From NCBI GenBank assembly GCA_031261265.1, contig JAISKI010000027.1:1-6787 (forward strand): a stretch of 6,787 bases of DNA. The letters run 5' to 3'. The position numbers were made by a program, and so were the translations under genes. This document shows, piece by piece, positions 5,019 to 6,787 of the stretch; position 1 is the first letter of the stretch; every line of letters starts with the position of its first letter. The notes beneath the pieces are model-generated. The model did not search any database, had not been told where the DNA came from, and saw only the letters and a list, made by a program, of their open reading frames with translations. Source of the DNA: Candidatus Peribacteria bacterium (GTDB taxonomy: Bacteria > Patescibacteria > JAEDAM01 > Absconditabacterales > Absconditicoccaceae).

Positions 5019-5088
5019 CTCTGGATTTCTTTCTCAAAATTCCTACTTTAAGAACCGATAAACCCTTTATCCCTTCCCACTTACTCCT

Positions 5089-5376
5089 ATGAAATTCTAT
5101 CTCGGTGGCGGACGAAACCTCTCAGAAGTCCCCCTAATGAAAGCCTCCATTACACAAATTCTCCAAAAGGAACACATCAAAGAACTCCTCCATATCCCTT
5201 TTGCTGGGGTGGGCATTCGCCACAAAACCAGTGGACGATGTATGCCAAAAGAATTCCAACTCTTCATTGAAAACCTCGGTATCAAGTACTTTGATGCTTC
5301 GTATGAAGAAGATATCGACGCTTGGTCTGGTGAGCATATATATATAGAATTACAAAATCTTAGAAAGACTAGGTAG
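5089..5376 (+). CDS. Peptidase E-like (family S51) protein, C-terminally truncated, probable gene remnant
   Basis: Peptidase E enzymes cleave N-terminal aspartyl dipeptides and have a class-I glutamine-amidotransferase-like fold of about 200 residues. This 95-residue product matches only the first half. MKFYLGGGRNLSE (1-13) is the N-terminal strand, LLHIPFAG (33-40) the second strand, and LGIKYFDASYEEDID (63-77) the third. IYIE (84-87) comes where the family normally continues into a GGN motif. From residue 88 the sequence changes to LQNLRKTR and stops at TAG (5374-5376). The catalytic Ser region is absent, and I find no continuation in any frame, including with TGA as Gly. It is therefore probably inactive or a relic. 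A diverged small protein is possible. No Shine-Dalgarno is present. Confidence 0.55.
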   Translation: MKFYLGGGRNLSEVPLMKASITQILQKEHIKELLHIPFAGVGIRHKTSGRCMPKEFQLFIENLGIKYFDASYEEDIDAWSGEHIYIELQNLRKTR

Positions 5377-5546
5377 AAAATAGGGTTTTAGAACCTTCCT
5401 AAAATTTTGTTAAAGATCGCCTCAATTCAATTTGGAGAATACTCTTTATTTTTTTAATTGCAAGACTTTTTTAACTTTTTTTTTGTGGATTTTGTCAACA
5501 CACATTTCAGCGGAAATTTTTTCTTTTTTTCTCGCTCTCATTTTGT

Positions 5547-5674
5547 AAATAAAGCCGTTAAAAATCAAGACTTTTTGCAAAACTTAACTCCAAAAAGTCT
5601 ACGCAAATGCGACTTTTCTCTAGCTCCGCAACACGTGGAAAAGTCTTTTTGCTTGATTTTTAACGGCTTTATTT
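5547..5674. repeat. Perfect 23-bp inverted repeat enclosing three small stem-loops (cloverleaf-like)
   Basis: The outer arms are 5547-5569 and 5652-5674, 23 bp without a mismatch. The inner 82 bases can fold into hairpin A with arms GACTTTTTG/CAAAAAGTC (5569-5599), hairpin B CGCA-AA-TGCG (5602-5611), and hairpin C with GACTTTTC/GAAAAGTC (5611-5618, 5638-5645). A few ends overlap, so not every stem can form at its full length at once. It lies 132 bp upstream of the recombinase gene. It could be a recombination site folded as single strand, a miniature element, or a structured RNA. Confidence 0.75.
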
Positions 5675-5745
5675 TTTGCTACGCTAAGAAAAAAAAAGAA
5701 GGAAAAAACAAAAAAAGTTTATGGCGGGATCCTCAACAAGACATT

Positions 5746-5773
5746 TTGACAAAAAAACAAAAATAGATAAAAT
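5746..5773 (+). promoter_or_regulatory. Sigma-70-like promoter of the recombinase gene
   Basis: TTGACA (5746-5751) and TAAAAT (5768-5773) are separated by 16 bp, the same spacing as in the transporter and rluD-like promoters. A start near 5780 leaves about 26 nt of AT-rich leader before the ATG at 5806, with no Shine-Dalgarno. Confidence 0.6.
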
Positions 5774-5805
5774 AAGTTTATATTTTTATATTCTATTTTT
5801 TACAA

Positions 5806-6639
5806 ATGAAAAAAAATCCAACACTTTCTCTTGTACTGAAAAAATACGGAGAATATCAAAGAAGAAAAGGAAGTCCTGAAACCGTTATCACTAGGTACAA
5901 TAAGGATATTTCCAATATTTTTGAATGAATTTGAAAAATTGAAAATTGGCAAAAAACCACAGCTGAAGAAATTGAAAAATACATAAGAAAACAAAAGCGA
6001 AAACCCAATACACAAGCAACAAAAAGTCACCAAATAAGAAGTTTTTTTAAGTTTTGCAGAATAAAGGGTTTGAAAACAATAGAAAATTATCAAATTTTGC
6101 CCGTAAAAACAGTTTTGAAAGAAGCAAAATTTTTAAGAGAAAATGAAATCGAAAAAATCAAAAATTATGTAGAAAAAAACTTGAAGTATAAAGCAATTAT
6201 ACAACTTTTCCTTACAACAGGAGTTAGATTAGCAGAGATTTGTACGATAACAAACGAACAAATAGAAAAAGCAATAAATTTAGGGGAAGTGTATCAAATT
6301 AATATCATAGGGAAAGGATCCAAACTTAGATCAATTTTCCCTCCCGTAGAAACTATAGAATTATGTAAAAATTTAAAAAATAAAGGTGAGACCGTTATAG
6401 GATGGCAAAAACGGAGAGTTTCAAATTTAATGAGGAGAATATCCAAAGCAACAAAAATTTCTTTCACAGCTCACACGTTAAGGCATACTTACCTATCAAA
6501 TCTAGCTAGAAAATGAGCTGATATTTATAGAATCCAAAAGATTGCAGGACATTCTAGTATCACTACAACAAGTCTATATTTACACTGCACAAATAAAGAA
6601 TTAGCTGAAACAGCAAGTTTGATTTGTAGAACAATGTAG
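5806..6639 (+). CDS. Tyrosine recombinase/integrase (Xer-like), three TGA=Gly codons
   Basis: This site-specific DNA recombinase cuts and rejoins strands through a 3'-phosphotyrosine intermediate. The 277-residue length is near that of XerC/XerD. Residues 1-90 are a SAM-like core-binding domain. The catalytic domain shows Arg141 (TTGVRLAEI), a Lys in GKGSKLR (169-175), His223 and Arg226 (AHTLRHTY), His249 (AGHSS) and the nucleophile Tyr258 (TSLYLH). TGA codons 41, 43 and 237 (5926, 5932 and 6514) must be read as Gly. As a stop, codon 237 would remove His249 and Tyr258. The gene is very AT-rich and uses AGA for Arg. It follows a large palindrome and ends in TAG inside a strong hairpin. It could be a chromosomal Xer protein or the integrase of a small element. 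The position beside a truncated gene favours the latter, without proof. Confidence 0.92.
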
Positions 6640-6669
6640 AGCGAAAGAGGCAGAGCCTCTTTTTCGCTC
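6639..6669 (+). terminator. Strong hairpin overlapping the recombinase stop codon
   Basis: GAGCGAAAGAGGC (6639-6651) pairs with GCCTCTTTTTCGCTC (6655-6669) around the loop AGA, with a 2-base bulge. It begins on the last base of the TAG. No long U-run follows the stem, but T5 lies in its descending arm. It could act as a terminator or 3'-end stabiliser. Confidence 0.6.
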
Positions 6670-6761
6670 CATTGCTGTCCAAATAAAAACCAGATTATAG
6701 GAATTAAAAAAGTGTTTGTTGGATTGGTCCATACCTAGCATATTGTGAGATTGTTGTTAGG

Positions 6762-6783
6762 TTTTGGGGCGTTAGCCCCAAAA
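6762..6783. terminator. Perfect 9-bp stem-loop near the window end
   Basis: TTTTGGGGC (6762-6770) and GCCCCAAAA (6775-6783) pair perfectly around GTTA. With T4 on one side and A4 on the other it could end transcription in either direction. The next gene is outside the window, so its partner is unknown. The preceding 6670-6761 shows no gene. Confidence 0.55.
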
Positions 6784-6787
6784 GATC

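Larger units (their letters stand above)
5377..5805. other. 429-bp gene-free, strongly AT-skewed region with a large palindrome
   Basis: No credible gene is seen on either strand, with TGA read as Gly or as stop. The left part (5440-5540) is T-rich and the right part (5673-5765) is A-rich on the plus strand. The inverse symmetry of the palindrome in the middle therefore extends loosely outward. TTTTAG/CTAAAA (5386-5391, 5399-5404) is a weak stem-loop just after the peptidase remnant. GACTTTT(T) recurs at 5464, 5569 and 5611, and as complement at 5592 and 5639. Confidence 0.6.

Noticed and set aside
5458..5766. 102-residue open frame across the large palindrome
   Set aside because: It is Phe/Lys-rich because of T and A tracts, spans both arms of the inverted repeat and has no family features.
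5740..5805. dif-like site near the recombinase
   Set aside because: I found no pair of 11-bp arms around a 6-bp centre resembling known dif sites.
6514..6516. TGA as a nonsense mutation making the recombinase a pseudogene
   Set aside because: The frame continues with perfect GH and Tyr boxes to a TAG, and two earlier TGA codons in the same gene are also read through.
144..6639. TGA as tryptophan (code 4)
   Set aside because: TGG is used for Trp throughout, and the TGA sites in DUF559 (NLDGV) and the recombinase (RKGAD) are Gly positions in those families.
1..6787. CRISPR array, tRNA or rRNA genes
   Set aside because: No regularly spaced repeats, no tRNA T-arm in a credible fold (GTTCGA matches lie inside genes), and no rRNA-like stretches.

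Overview
The window looks like chromosome of a patescibacterial (CPR) organism that reads TGA as glycine (genetic code 25, known from Absconditabacteria/SR1 and Gracilibacteria). I see eight in-frame TGA codons spread over four genes. In each gene, reading through TGA restores a full-length family member. Several fall where the family normally has glycine, for example between the HxxR box and the GH...Y box of the recombinase. All nine genes end in TAA or TAG, and TGG is used separately for tryptophan. The DNA is AT-rich, most genes lack a Shine-Dalgarno sequence, and several have a -10-like element almost touching the ATG, which suggests leaderless mRNAs. I cannot decide between the two phyla from this sequence.

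Layout. Positions 1-143 hold nothing I recognise. A pseudouridine synthase gene (rluD-like, minus strand, 144-1049) is divergent from an ATP synthase c-subunit gene (atpE, 1192-1632). That atpE gene is a fused double hairpin with four membrane helices. Next comes a GC-rich, hairpin-dense spacer (about 1666-1845). A GNAT acetyltransferase (1890-2342) and a NUDIX hydrolase (2413-2835) follow, and then the ATP synthase b subunit (atpF, 2866-3339). The two enzymes therefore separate atpE from atpF, which are normally adjacent. No atpB, atpH, atpA, atpG, atpD or atpC is visible.

From 3340 onward the window looks like an accessory region built from separate units. (i) A DUF559-type nuclease gene (3452-3853, two TGA-Gly codons) is enclosed by imperfect inverted repeats that themselves fold into hairpins (about 3358-3914). 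(ii) An EamA/DMT transporter gene (4085-4918) carries its own perfect-consensus promoter, leader hairpin, AGGA ribosome site and terminator, and it uses arginine codons unlike its neighbours. (iii) A C-terminally truncated peptidase E-like gene lies at 5089-5376. (iv) A 429-bp gene-free stretch contains a perfect 23-bp inverted repeat around three smaller stem-loops (5547-5674). (v) A tyrosine recombinase (5806-6639, three TGA-Gly codons) has all its catalytic residues and is followed by strong hairpins.

How the parts fit. atpE and atpF belong to the membrane sector of an F-type ATP synthase. Residues around both c-subunit carboxylates match sodium-binding patterns, so a Na+-driven rotor is a reasonable hypothesis. 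The palindrome-flanked nuclease and the recombinase beside a cloverleaf-like palindrome are the best candidates for undescribed mobile systems.
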